Source: Geobacter sp. AOG2 (GTDB lineage: Bacteria; Desulfobacterota; Desulfuromonadia; Geobacterales; Pseudopelobacteraceae). From it: DNA of 64,000 bases. Under the pieces are notes generated by a model. That model did no database searches and was not told where the DNA came from. It saw only the letters and a program-made list of their open reading frames with translations. Positions 26,995-36,610 of this stretch are shown one piece after another (within the stretch, counting starts at the first letter, position 1; every line of letters begins with the position of its first letter). Location of the stretch: positions 1,272,049-1,336,048 of the forward strand of contig NZ_BLJA01000001.1 of NCBI RefSeq assembly GCF_019972295.1, read 5' to 3'. The position numbers were made by a program, and so were the translations under genes.

Positions 26995-29900
26995 ATGGCA
27001 TTCTACAAAGACTATTTTGGGATCAGACCTGATTACGCGCCGTGCATGACGCTGGCAGACATCAATAAGACGCCGGATACCTGGCTGGGATTCTATCCGC
27101 ACGATTCGTTCGTGGAAATTTTGCGGGAGCTGCTCAGGAGTTTAGAGGGCGGGAACAAGACGTTGTGGATCACAGGCGCCTATGGCACGGGAAAGAGCCA
27201 CGCGTCGCTGGTTCTGCAAAAACTGTTCATGGACGACGAAACGCGCGTCCAAAAATGGCTCGAACTGCGCAACGCGCAGATCCCAGAACCCGTGCGCAAG
27301 GGGTTGCTGGCTCGGCGCGGGGAAAAAGCGCTCGTCGTCTATGATGTGAACGCTGACGGCGTGGACGCGAAGAATCAGTTCCTAATGCGCTTGCAGCGCG
27401 GTATCACTAAAGCGCTGGAGGCGGGCGGGCACACGATTCCACTGAAAGGCAAGCTGGATGAAGTAATTGAGCGCATCCGGCAGGACGAGCCGCATTTCTT
27501 CGCAGAACGTGATGCGATTCAGGCTCGGCTCTCGCACCTGAACGCGGGTATCAAAACTGCGGATGCGCTGGAGAAAAAGTTGCGGGATGCAAATCAGGAG
27601 GCGGGCCTGGTCAGCGACGCAATGCGGGTATTGGTGGCACGGCACATCTATCTGGATTTGAGCGCGGAGGATTTTCTGGCGTGGGTGGACGCTTCCTTGA
27701 AAGTGAATGGACTTTCCAAGTTAGTGTATATCTGGGATGAGTTCTCGTCGTTCATGGAACGCAACCGTTCGGAATTAAAGACACTGGAGCAGCTAGCGGA
27801 GGCCGCACAGCAGGGGCGGTTCTATTTTGTGCCTGTAACGCACACGGATATTTCGTCGTATGTGGCGGCAGGATCCGAGAGTGCAAAGAAGGCGAACAAC
27901 CGGTTCACGTTCAAGCGGCTTGACCTGCCGAATGAAACCGCGCTGAAACTGGCGGCAGACGCCTTCGTTGTTAAGCCGGAGAAGGCAACGGAGTGGACGC
28001 AAGAACGGGACGTGCTGTGGCACAGCGTGAACGGTGTGGCTGAAAACTACATGGCTTTTAACAAGGCAGGTATTGATGCTGCGGATTTCAAGAATATCCT
28101 GCCTCTGCACCCGATGGCGGCGTTCCTACTTAAACACCTGTCGGTGGCGGTAGGAGCAAACCAGCGGAGCATGTTCGAGTTCCTGAACGGCGAGGAATTC
28201 AAAGCGTTCATTGAAAAAGGCGGTTTGGATATTGCCGGCCACCAGTTTCTGACGGCAGATCATCTCTGGCGGTATTTTGTGGAACGAGATGACCTGGGAA
28301 CGGGGCAAGCCGTGCAGGAAGCGCGAGGGGAATACGCTCGACGCGAACAGGATTTGCAGCCGGACGAGCGGCGCGTGTTCAAGGCGGTATTGCTGTTTGG
28401 CTTGATCGAACAGATTCAGGGAACGGGACATCCGCTGTTGAGCGTGGCGGTGGAAAATATCCAGCGCAGTTTCGAGGGTGACGGCGCTTTGCAGGGCATG
28501 GATGCGATCCTACGCAATCTGGAGCAGAAGCATTGTTTCGCGATTATGAACGAGCGTTGCGAACGTTTCCGTGACCGCTCGGACACGAAAGAGATTGAGG
28601 AGAAAAAAACGACGTTGGATGGCAAGTTTGGAGATCTTGTGCTGAAAGACACCGAGGCGGAGCTGGTTAAACAGTTGAAAGGTGTCAACTACGGCGGGCG
28701 TTTTGATGTGCGCGCGGCAGGCATCAACGGTCTTTCAGCATCAAGCATCACAAAACGCGAGTTTTTTGGTGACAACGGGAACCGAGTGCTTGTGCAGTTC
28801 ATTCTGGCGCGGGACGAACAGGAGCAATTGCGTATCCCCGAGAAGGTAAAAGACTTGGCAAAACAGTTCAAAGACCACCGGATGCTGTTTGTGATGCTGC
28901 CAGGTGTCAGCTTCTGCCACGACAACGTGAAGGCATGGGATGAGTTCACGGAAAACAGTGCCCGTCTCGCATTGGCAAGCGATAGCGCGAGCAAGAAAGT
29001 GTTCGAGACGCAGGTCAGTAGCGCGAAAGCAGCGTGGCATTCCAAAGTCACGAGTGCTGCCAAACTCATAGTGTACAAGCCTAATATAAATGGGGAGCCA
29101 TTCGTTGAGGAAGTGACGTGGGGACAACTGAAAAAGGATTGGCTTACTGGCTATGCGAAACAGTCGTTCGAGGCATATACGGACGATCTGTGCAGCTTCA
29201 ACATCAGTGCGTTCGGCCAGTTGACCCACTTGCAGAGTTGGGCGCTGGCGGGCATGGAGTTCGACAAGTTTGCGAAGCCCGGCCAGTGGAAGACCGTGGT
29301 GACGGCGTGGCAGAAAAGCGGTGTCACCGGCGAGGAAGCATGGTTCGATGCGAATCCGAACCATGCGCTGACACAGTTACGGGATTTTTGCAAAAAACGC
29401 CAAGAAAGCACGGTTGGCGCGGGTAATCCCTGCTCTATACGCAAACTCTACATCGATCTACAGCGTCCACCTTTTGGACTGCTTGGGGTTCCGCATTCGG
29501 CCTTCGTGCTGGGCTTCGTGCTGAAAACATGGTTGACTGGACAGCGCAAACTGCAATGGACGGATAGCGTGACAAGCAAAGCTCTCGACGCAGTGGTGCT
29601 GGCGGAAATCATCGAGGCGGTGGTGAAGGACGACGGCAGCAACTCCATCAGGAACGAGAAACTAGTCTGTCGCCTGTCGAAAGAGGAAAAGGCGTTCATC
29701 GATCAGAGCAGTATGATTTTCGGGAGCAGTCCGCTTGCGGATGGAACGGTGGAGGCGGCGTTGAATGCGGTCAGGGCGCGGCTTGAGCAGATTTCGCAAC
29801 GTGTTCCGCTGTGGGTGCTACCGGAACATATTAGCGCACAAGCTGAGCCGAGCGCGGAGGCAATGGGCAAAGTCATTGATGCGCTGTGCGCGGCAAACAG

Positions 29901-31149
29901 CATCAGTTCCAAAGGAGACACCGAGACTCGCGGCAATTATGTGAAGGAAATCGGCAAGATTCTTCTGGCAACGCCGGGGCTTGCTGAGGCAATGGCCAAG
30001 TATATGGTACCGGTGGTGTTTGAGGAGGCATTCCAACTTTATGTCGATAGTGCCAAGCCGGAGTTAAAAGCGGTGGCGGAGCGTATGGGGGGCACGTCGC
30101 ATATCTATTGCAAGGCGGTCAAAGACCGGTTTGCGGCGACGAGCAGCTGGCTGTGGAAACGCGTTGACGCCGAGTCCGTACTGGAAGAAATTTTCCGGCA
30201 GACGCTATGCACCGAGCATATCCGTGGGCTGGCTGGCTCGTCAGGGTACATGAGCTTTGAGGACGCGCTGAACTGCTTGCGCAATGCGGTGTTGAGCGAG
30301 AACAAGGTGCCGACGGAGTTCTGGGCGAAAAAACATCCGGCGTTGCAGCGCTTCTTTGAATTGCTCAGCAGGCCGTCGTTGTCCGGCGAGGACGTGAAGG
30401 TCTTTGAAGAGATTCTGGAACTGCAAGGCAGGATTATCCGCGAGGCGTTTTTCGACGTGGCGCAAGCGCGACAGCTGGATGCGATGCGGGAAATATTCAG
30501 AGAGAACTGGCCAATGTCGATCACGGAAGGGCGCGAGCTTTACAATGTCTTTCCACCGGATACAGCAAGAGTCGATGAGCAGAGTTTCAAGGCGCAGGGG
30601 CGAGTCACTATTGAGGAATATAGTCGGACGCTGGTTTCCAAACAGGTGGCGGTGCTATGGCGTGAACGCACAGGCACGGAATCGCCTGACGAATGGAGCC
30701 GCAAACACGCGCTGCCAGCAGAGTGTGTTTTGGCGATAGACGATGCCAAGGGCTTCGTCGATGCGGTTACAAGGCCGGGAGGGGTGTCGGCGGAACGCTT
30801 ACAGTCCGTGCATGACGAACTTGAAAAAGAGGGGGCATTTGTAGACGTGGCCACGGCAGGTGAAAAATTCCTCAAACGGGTGCTGCCCCCACGTTATCAG
30901 AAGATCGTGTTCAGTGCCGGTGATCTGAGTGATTGGTTATGCAGAAAACTGGGTGACGCACCGGGCCGATGGCTGACGGATGGAGAGCTTCGCGATGCGG
31001 TTGAGGCATTCGTCAAGCAGAGGTATGAGAGTCATGCGCGGAAGCAGGCTACAGAAAAGGTGAATATGCTTCCTGATGCCGAGGCGAAGATACTGCTCCT
31101 GAAGATGATTGATCAAATTCCCGATGTAGGGCTTTCGGTGCTGGAGTGA
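26995..31149 (+). CDS. brxC: BrxC/PglY-type large ATPase
   Basis: A 1384-residue P-loop ATPase. The start is ATG 26995, preceded by AGAGGA; the frame is open to a GTG at 26962. It opens with the typical phrase DTWLGFYPHDSFVEILRELL. The Walker A motif is GAYGTGKS at 61-68 and the Walker B is KLVYIWDEFSSF. The rest is a long helical region rich in charged residues. BrxC/PglY is one of the two proteins shared by all BREX types (with PglZ) and is thought to act as an assembly or DNA-handling motor. It lies 29 bases after brxP and 4 bases before pglZ. Confidence 0.9.
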   Translation: MAFYKDYFGIRPDYAPCMTLADINKTPDTWLGFYPHDSFVEILRELLRSLEGGNKTLWITGAYGTGKSHASLVLQKLFMDDETRVQKWLELRNAQIPEPVRKGLLARRGEKALVVYDVNADGVDAKNQFLMRLQRGITKALEAGGHTIPLKGKLDEVIERIRQDEPHFFAERDAIQARLSHLNAGIKTADALEKKLRDANQEAGLVSDAMRVLVARHIYLDLSAEDFLAWVDASLKVNGLSKLVYIWDEFSSFMERNRSELKTLEQLAEAAQQGRFYFVPVTHTDISSYVAAGSESAKKANNRFTFKRLDLPNETALKLAADAFVVKPEKATEWTQERDVLWHSVNGVAENYMAFNKAGIDAADFKNILPLHPMAAFLLKHLSVAVGANQRSMFEFLNGEEFKAFIEKGGLDIAGHQFLTADHLWRYFVERDDLGTGQAVQEARGEYARREQDLQPDERRVFKAVLLFGLIEQIQGTGHPLLSVAVENIQRSFEGDGALQGMDAILRNLEQKHCFAIMNERCERFRDRSDTKEIEEKKTTLDGKFGDLVLKDTEAELVKQLKGVNYGGRFDVRAAGINGLSASSITKREFFGDNGNRVLVQFILARDEQEQLRIPEKVKDLAKQFKDHRMLFVMLPGVSFCHDNVKAWDEFTENSARLALASDSASKKVFETQVSSAKAAWHSKVTSAAKLIVYKPNINGEPFVEEVTWGQLKKDWLTGYAKQSFEAYTDDLCSFNISAFGQLTHLQSWALAGMEFDKFAKPGQWKTVVTAWQKSGVTGEEAWFDANPNHALTQLRDFCKKRQESTVGAGNPCSIRKLYIDLQRPPFGLLGVPHSAFVLGFVLKTWLTGQRKLQWTDSVTSKALDAVVLAEIIEAVVKDDGSNSIRNEKLVCRLSKEEKAFIDQSSMIFGSSPLADGTVEAALNAVRARLEQISQRVPLWVLPEHISAQAEPSAEAMGKVIDALCAANSISSKGDTETRGNYVKEIGKILLATPGLAEAMAKYMVPVVFEEAFQLYVDSAKPELKAVAERMGGTSHIYCKAVKDRFAATSSWLWKRVDAESVLEEIFRQTLCTEHIRGLAGSSGYMSFEDALNCLRNAVLSENKVPTEFWAKKHPALQRFFELLSRPSLSGEDVKVFEEILELQGRIIREAFFDVAQARQLDAMREIFRENWPMSITEGRELYNVFPPDTARVDEQSFKAQGRVTIEEYSRTLVSKQVAVLWRERTGTESPDEWSRKHALPAECVLAIDDAKGFVDAVTRPGGVSAERLQSVHDELEKEGAFVDVATAGEKFLKRVLPPRYQKIVFSAGDLSDWLCRKLGDAPGRWLTDGELRDAVEAFVKQRYESHARKQATEKVNMLPDAEAKILLLKMIDQIPDVGLSVLE

Positions 31150-31153
31150 TACC

Positions 31154-33253
31154 ATGACACTGAGCGAGTATTGCGAATACATCATGAATCCCCTCGCGAA
31201 GGCGAAGGCGCGGGTGGTAATCGTGCCTCCGGGAGATTGGACAGCGCTACGCAGGTTCTACCAAGAGCGCGGCGGCATTGAGTTTCGTTTGAGCGATATA
31301 GTGAGGGAAGGCGCGTGGCTCCCAATGCCTGACGAAGTTTTCGGTCGGGTACGCGATGTGATGTCGGCACAGGAGGCAAGCGGTAATGCTGTAGTATTTC
31401 TGGGGCTGCCAGGTTATCTTGCGTTGTTAACGGACGAGAATAAGCGGGCTGCGATTGTCGCTTTACGCGAATGGGTAGACGGTACGTCAGAGCGGGATGC
31501 TGTTTGCTTTTTGCGGAGCGATGACGGCACGGATTTGATACTCAAGAATGTTTTCGCTAATCCACGCTACCGCCAGGGGAAACAATTGATTGAAATTTCT
31601 GGAGATTATGTGCCGAAGTTTGCTGGACGTACGGAGGTGATGCTGGTCGGGGACGATTTAGCATCATTCATCCCGGAAGCATGCGACACATTTCAGAAGT
31701 ATTTGCGATATACCGAAGAACATCCGAGTGACAGCTTTGTCAGGCGGATTGTGGTTGCCTCGGAAGGGCGAGAATTAGCTGGGCTAAGCGCCGAGGTACG
31801 GCAGGTAGTGTGTCTGCGGGATTTCGCTCGCGTGTTTTACGGCGTGGATGATTCGGGATTGTCCGAAGATGCCTTGCGGTGGATGTGCGAGCAGGGCAAA
31901 GAAGGTGTGGAAAAGACGCTTTCGGAAACGCTCAAGAAGCTATTTTTTCCGGAAAATGGAGTCACAAAGTGCGTCTTGCGTGTGTTTGACGAGCACAGAG
32001 GGGCTAAACGCGAGGCAGTACTGTGGTTGGTAAAATACATCGCATACAAGGGGAGTTACCTTGAGTGTGTCGTAAAGCAAGAGGGGGTCCATGTCGGCAA
32101 CTTCCGCTCCGCATACGTAGCGGGTGCCGTGGAATGGCTGGATGAATCATTGGTATATGCTGGCGAACGCAGGAATGCTATACGGGAAGCAGACGTTAGC
32201 AGATCCGACGCGGAAATCCGGCAATTCATCGCGCGTTGTGCGGGTGAATCCACGTCGCGAGTTGCGCCTTGGTTGAATTGCAGAACTGACGCGGAGCTGG
32301 CAGAATTACTGCGGCGTTGCTCAGTAGATAGCATTGTGTCAAACGTCGTAAAAGATGTGTATCCAGAAGCGGCAGCGTATCTGAACACCGATCTCGTTTT
32401 TGGCGACGAGATGTTGGAAGAATATTTCATGGAATACCGAGAACTGAAAATAGCTGGTCGCATGACGCCGGAGTTTTATGAGAAGGCAAAACGGGTGGCC
32501 CCCCCGAGTTCGGTACAATCGCGGGACGCAATGGTGCAACGGTATACCTCGGACAACGGGTGCGCGTTACTGGTGGTGGACGCGATGGGCGTGGAATGGT
32601 TGCCGATGTTGGTAGCACTGGCGTTACAACGGAATATAGGCGTGGATTCGATTGCGGTCAGCGAGGTGCATTTGCCGACATCTACGATATTCAACAACAT
32701 CTATTGGCCAGATGTCACACGACGGTTGCCGGACATTAAGCGCTTCGACAACATTGCGCACAATGGAGCGGAAGCGCACGAGACCCGGCGCACGGAGGAA
32801 AATCTGGCTGCGGCGCTGGATGTGATCGGCAGTGATGTGTTGCCGCGCGTGGCGGAGGGGCTGACGCGATTTGAGCGAGTGCTTGTCACAGCAGACCACG
32901 GAAGTTCACGGTTAGCGGTGTTGGCATGGCAGGCCGAACCGAGGCTGGCGCGGACGCTTACCTGTGAGGCTGGCGCGGAAGTCGCCGATTGGCGCTACCG
33001 AGAGCGGGCGGCGCAAGGTGGATGCCCACCGGAACTGGAAGAAACTATGGATGGCAGGTATTGGGTGATACGTGGGTATGACCGGCTGCCCAAGAGGGGG
33101 GGCGGACAGGGCTTTGAGCTACACGGCGGCGCGTCGCTGGAAGAGCGGCTGGTGCCGGTAGTGATTTTCTCGCAATTGGGGCAGTTCGTGACAAAGGCAA
33201 AGACTGATGGCAAACGGGCGCAGATTGTTGAGAAAGACGATTTCGATTTGTAG
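31154..33253 (+). CDS. pglZ: PglZ-family alkaline-phosphatase-fold protein
   Basis: A 699-residue protein, the defining BREX component. The C-terminal half has the alkaline phosphatase superfamily core: CALLVVDAMGVEWLPML with metal-site D476, and a second metal motif VLVTADHGSSRLAV. The N-terminal half (LAKAKARVVIVPPGDW) is the usual partner-binding region with low sequence conservation. Its ATG is 4 bases after the brxC stop with GGAG at 31143, so the two are coupled. The biochemical role in BREX is not settled in general. Confidence 0.9.
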   Translation: MTLSEYCEYIMNPLAKAKARVVIVPPGDWTALRRFYQERGGIEFRLSDIVREGAWLPMPDEVFGRVRDVMSAQEASGNAVVFLGLPGYLALLTDENKRAAIVALREWVDGTSERDAVCFLRSDDGTDLILKNVFANPRYRQGKQLIEISGDYVPKFAGRTEVMLVGDDLASFIPEACDTFQKYLRYTEEHPSDSFVRRIVVASEGRELAGLSAEVRQVVCLRDFARVFYGVDDSGLSEDALRWMCEQGKEGVEKTLSETLKKLFFPENGVTKCVLRVFDEHRGAKREAVLWLVKYIAYKGSYLECVVKQEGVHVGNFRSAYVAGAVEWLDESLVYAGERRNAIREADVSRSDAEIRQFIARCAGESTSRVAPWLNCRTDAELAELLRRCSVDSIVSNVVKDVYPEAAAYLNTDLVFGDEMLEEYFMEYRELKIAGRMTPEFYEKAKRVAPPSSVQSRDAMVQRYTSDNGCALLVVDAMGVEWLPMLVALALQRNIGVDSIAVSEVHLPTSTIFNNIYWPDVTRRLPDIKRFDNIAHNGAEAHETRRTEENLAAALDVIGSDVLPRVAEGLTRFERVLVTADHGSSRLAVLAWQAEPRLARTLTCEAGAEVADWRYRERAAQGGCPPELEETMDGRYWVIRGYDRLPKRGGGQGFELHGGASLEERLVPVVIFSQLGQFVTKAKTDGKRAQIVEKDDFDL

Positions 33254-33274
33254 TTTCAACGAGGGCAATCAAAC

Positions 33275-34729
33275 ATGGTCAATACTGAAAAACTGCGAGC
33301 GGCATTTCCGGACACAACGGTCTTTAAGGCCCCAAACATCGTGGCGATCTTCAAAGCGGCGTCGATTCCGTCGTTCTTACGGGATTGGATTTTGAAGCGC
33401 AAGGCGGAATCGGACGGGAGAATCCACGATGCTGAGGCTTTACGAAAATACATTTACGAAATTATTCCGCGCCGGGAGAATTTACTGGAATTGAAGGACG
33501 TGGCGCGAAGTGAGGGGCGCACGAAGAAGTTTCTGGCCAAAATTGAAATCCAATTCATTGTGCGGTCCAACGAGTACACATTCGCGATTCCGGAATTGGG
33601 TCTGGGGCATGCGGAAACGCTGATCGAGGACTATGTCTGGAACAGGATCAAAGATGATGTCGTAAAAACTGCTGGCGGCTGGGGACTAGTACAACTTGGG
33701 TACCGGAGCCCGGACGACGAGAATTCGCGTGGATGTTTCACGCTCTTAGAGTACAAGAATTTCTGTCCGTACTCGATAGATCTGGACGCCTATAGAGAGG
33801 CCCGCTGTCAGTTCACAACTGAGGAATGGATCGACGTTGTGTTGGGTGCGATCGACTACAACCCGGAAGGTTACGAAGACTGGGTGCAGAAACATACGGT
33901 ACTGACGCGCCTGTTGCCGTTCATCGAACCGCGTCTGAATTTGATAGAGCTGGCACCCAAGGGGACTGGCAAGTCGTATATGTTCGGGCGGGTAGGGAAA
34001 TACGGCTGGCTGGTCAGTGGGGGGACGCTGACGCGGGCGAAGATGTTCGGAGATATCAATGGGAAGAGCCCCGGCCTGATCGCGTCGAACGACTTTGTGG
34101 CACTGGACGAAATCCAGTCGATCAACTTCCATGACCCGAGCGAAATGCAGGGCGGGCTGAAAGCCTACATGGAAAGTGGGGAGATTACAGTCGGTAAGAA
34201 CCGTATCATAGGCGGGGCCGGTGTCATCCTGCTTGGGAACATCCTGCAAACAGAGATGGACGAAACCAAAGATATGTTCCAGAGGCTACCGGAAGTGTTT
34301 CACGAGTCGGCATTGCTGGACCGATTCCACGGTTTTATCCGTGGGCGTGACATTCCACGCATGAGTGAGAACCTGAAGATCTGCGGTTGGGCGCTGAACA
34401 CGGAGTATTTTTCTGAAATCATGCATTTGCTGCGTCAGCCGGCGGAAACAATGATTTACCGGCATGTCGTCGAAAGACTGGTGGACTATCCTTCTGGGGC
34501 GGACACCCGTGACACTGAAGCGGTTTTACGGCTATGCACAGCCTACCTCAAACTGCTGTTCCCGCACGCTACAGAGCCGGACGGTATTGACAGAGGGGAG
34601 TTCAAGCGATACTGTCTGCGGCCCGCCGTACAGATGCGAACGGTGATTCGACAACAATTGCAGAAGATAGACCCGCTTGAATACGGAGGGAAGAACGTAG
34701 CCGCATATACGTTACGCGAGGTAGATTAA
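33275..34729 (+). CDS. brxL: BrxL-like AAA+ protein without Lon protease domain
   Basis: A 484-residue protein. The N-terminal part (LRAAFPDTTVFKAPNIVAIF) and the AAA+ core (LAPKGTGKSYMFGRVGKYG with GTGKS at 230-234; Walker B NDFVALDEIQSINF) match BrxL. Type 1 BrxL proteins are near 680 residues and carry a C-terminal Lon-like domain; here the protein ends about where that domain would begin, with no Ser-Lys protease motif visible. It is probably a DNA-loading hexameric ATPase. Its stop TAA overlaps the next ATG by one base. Confidence 0.86.
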   Translation: MVNTEKLRAAFPDTTVFKAPNIVAIFKAASIPSFLRDWILKRKAESDGRIHDAEALRKYIYEIIPRRENLLELKDVARSEGRTKKFLAKIEIQFIVRSNEYTFAIPELGLGHAETLIEDYVWNRIKDDVVKTAGGWGLVQLGYRSPDDENSRGCFTLLEYKNFCPYSIDLDAYREARCQFTTEEWIDVVLGAIDYNPEGYEDWVQKHTVLTRLLPFIEPRLNLIELAPKGTGKSYMFGRVGKYGWLVSGGTLTRAKMFGDINGKSPGLIASNDFVALDEIQSINFHDPSEMQGGLKAYMESGEITVGKNRIIGGAGVILLGNILQTEMDETKDMFQRLPEVFHESALLDRFHGFIRGRDIPRMSENLKICGWALNTEYFSEIMHLLRQPAETMIYRHVVERLVDYPSGADTRDTEAVLRLCTAYLKLLFPHATEPDGIDRGEFKRYCLRPAVQMRTVIRQQLQKIDPLEYGGKNVAAYTLREVD

Positions 34730-34935
34730 TGAACAGAGGAAAACAAATCAATTGTGCCTATTGCGCCAAAGAGAAGCTTTCCAAAAATGAGATTGGACTT
34801 AACAAAAAACTCATAAATCAGCAGGTTGAACGGATGATGTGTATGACGTGTATGGCAGCGTACTTCGAGACGACGGAAGAGGAATTGAAAGAGATGATAG
34901 AAGGTTTTAAGCGGCAAGGCTGTGAATTATTTTGA
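34729..34935 (+). CDS. Small two-CxxC metal-binding protein
   Basis: A 68-residue protein with C9-x-x-C12 (CAYC) and C38-x-x-C41 (CMTC), the layout of a zinc ribbon or an iron-sulfur or rubredoxin-like site, followed by an acidic helix (TTEEELKEMIEGFKRQG) and a final cysteine (C66). Its start overlaps the brxL stop by one base, and the desulfurase gene starts 13 bases after it. This places it in the operon as a possible sulfur relay, metal donor or adaptor for the desulfurase. No named family is recognised. Confidence 0.75.
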   Translation: MNRGKQINCAYCAKEKLSKNEIGLNKKLINQQVERMMCMTCMAAYFETTEEELKEMIEGFKRQGCELF

Positions 34936-34948
34936 AAGAGGCGATACT

Positions 34949-36073
34949 TTGATTTATGCCGATAATGCTGCTACGACAAGAATATCTGACAGTGTTTTAG
35001 AGAAAATGCTCCCTTTTTTGCAGGAGCAATATGGCAACGCTTCCAGCCAGTATTCACTCGGAATAAAAGCAAAATGTGCCATTGAACAGGCTCGCCAGCA
35101 GGTTGCCGGGGCTATCGGAGCAGAGCCTTCTGAAATCGTGTTTACTTCAGGTGGTTCTGAGAGCAATAGCTGGGTATTGTCCTCCGTCAACAATGGACAT
35201 GTTATTACATCTTCAATCGAGCATCACTCTGTGCTCGATGCATGCCATTCACTTGAGCGTAAGGGTATAGCTGTGACTTACCTGCCTGTTGATGGCAGGG
35301 GACGCGTTTCGTTAGACGACATAAAGGAAGCCATTCGCTCCGATACTAAACTTGTTTCTATTATGCTCGCAAATAATGAAATCGGGACAATTCAACCAGT
35401 TGCTGAAATCGGGGAATATCTGCGTGAGCGCAATGTTTTGTTTCACACTGATGCAGTTCAAGCTGTCGGACATATCCCCGTCATTGTCAAGGAACTTGGA
35501 GTAGATTTCCTGACTGCATCCAGCCACAAATTCAATGGAGCAAAAGGAACGGGCATTTTCTACAAAAGGAACGGCGCCTCACTGCCTCCTTTGATCTTCG
35601 GAGGAGAGCAAGAGCGCGGGGTTCGTGCCGGAACTGAGAATGTTGCGGGAATTGTGGCAACGGGATATGCCATTGGTGAAAGCGTAAATGATATGACAGC
35701 AATGGCCGATAAACTATCGGTTTTTGTGCATGCAACGATATTCGGGATACGAACTCAAATTCCAGGTATTATTATTAATGGTGATGAAAGTAATAGGTTG
35801 CCAGGAATTGTAAACATAGTCTTTAATGGTGTTACAGGCGAATCGCTTATGCATTTATTGGACTTAAAGGGAATATGTGTATCTACAAGCTCAGCTTGCA
35901 CATCTGGAAAAGGCAAACCTTCACATGTGCTAATGGCATTAGGATTAACTGAACAGCAAGCTAAATCTGCTATTCGCATTTCATATGGAAGGTACAACAA
36001 TATAAATGACGTTGAAACTATTGTAGCCACCATTTGCAATGCCTACAACAAAATTTTAACAGCAAAGTTATAG
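34949..36073 (+). CDS. Cysteine desulfurase (NifS/IscS/DndA type)
   Basis: A 374-residue PLP enzyme that takes sulfur from cysteine to form a protein persulfide. The start is probably TTG 34949, which gives the family-typical opening M-IYADNAATT and has AAGAGG at 34936-34941; a GTG at 34922 would add nine residues. The PLP lysine is K194 (SSHKFNG). The catalytic cysteine is C317 in SSACTSGKGKPSH, on a loop of IscS-like length. It is the last gene of the BREX-like operon. Cysteine desulfurases supply sulfur in Dnd and Ssp DNA phosphorothioation, so its presence next to a PAPS-reductase BREX set is telling. Confidence 0.9.
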   Translation: MIYADNAATTRISDSVLEKMLPFLQEQYGNASSQYSLGIKAKCAIEQARQQVAGAIGAEPSEIVFTSGGSESNSWVLSSVNNGHVITSSIEHHSVLDACHSLERKGIAVTYLPVDGRGRVSLDDIKEAIRSDTKLVSIMLANNEIGTIQPVAEIGEYLRERNVLFHTDAVQAVGHIPVIVKELGVDFLTASSHKFNGAKGTGIFYKRNGASLPPLIFGGEQERGVRAGTENVAGIVATGYAIGESVNDMTAMADKLSVFVHATIFGIRTQIPGIIINGDESNRLPGIVNIVFNGVTGESLMHLLDLKGICVSTSSACTSGKGKPSHVLMALGLTEQQAKSAIRISYGRYNNINDVETIVATICNAYNKILTAKL

Positions 36074-36246
36074 AGCATCCAATAATTTTAGAGTGTGCAA
36101 TCAGACATTCTTTAGGCATTCACCAGGAGACCGCATCTGGTTCAATATTCCGCAGCATGGGAATGTCAGTGCCGGAAAAGTACGGTGGAACTGTGAGGGC
36201 CAGCGAGTTCAATATCAATGCTAACAGAGTCAAACTACCCTTTTAA
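36074..36246 (+). pseudogene. Possible gene remnant after the desulfurase
   Basis: An open frame continues here from inside the desulfurase end and reads VIEHPIILECAIRHSLGIHQ followed by a glycine/serine-rich stretch with GMSVPEKYGG, then stops at 36244-36246. It looks protein-like but has no start codon or ribosome site of its own, so it is probably the tail of a lost gene. I do not recognise the family. Confidence 0.3.
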
Positions 36247-36610
36247 ATGCATAAGTATCTGATAATAAACAATAAATAATTGCTATTAAGCGTAAAATAT
36301 GTTATAATTAATAAAATAGCAAAATGTGTTTTTAGCGACACTTTATTTTGCAAGTGTATCATTAATATTGTTGAATATGTATATTTCATCAATTGTTTTT
36401 GTCGTTGTAAAGCTCACCTGTTTTTCCTCTTCAAATCCCCATTCCAGCAATAATTTGCATATATTTCAGTATATTTCTAGTTTCGTACGGGTTCGTCCTG
36501 CACTTGGTCAAAGATTTATGCCGCAACGATACATTAATGTCGTTGTGAAAGAAGGCAACGCTGTAGCTGAAATACTCAAATACATGAGGTGATTAGAAAA
36601 TGGAGCAACA
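36247..36610. other. Very AT-rich gap with no clear gene
   Basis: This stretch separates the operon from the C39-like gene. One open frame (36326-36592) starts in low-complexity hydrophobic sequence without a ribosome site; only its last 35 residues (from RPALGQRF to VAEILKYMR) look protein-like. I treat it as decayed DNA, possibly the end of a lost gene. Confidence 0.35.

Noticed and set aside
23473-36073. A classical dndBCDE or sspABCD phosphorothioation locus
   Set aside because: There is a desulfurase and a PAPS-reductase-like protein, but no DndD, DndE, SspB or SspC counterpart; BrxC, PglZ and BrxL identify the set as BREX-like instead.
36326-36592. An 88-codon open frame upstream of the C39-like gene
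   Set aside because: It starts in low-complexity AT-rich DNA with no ribosome site and only its last 35 residues look protein-like, so I did not call it a gene.
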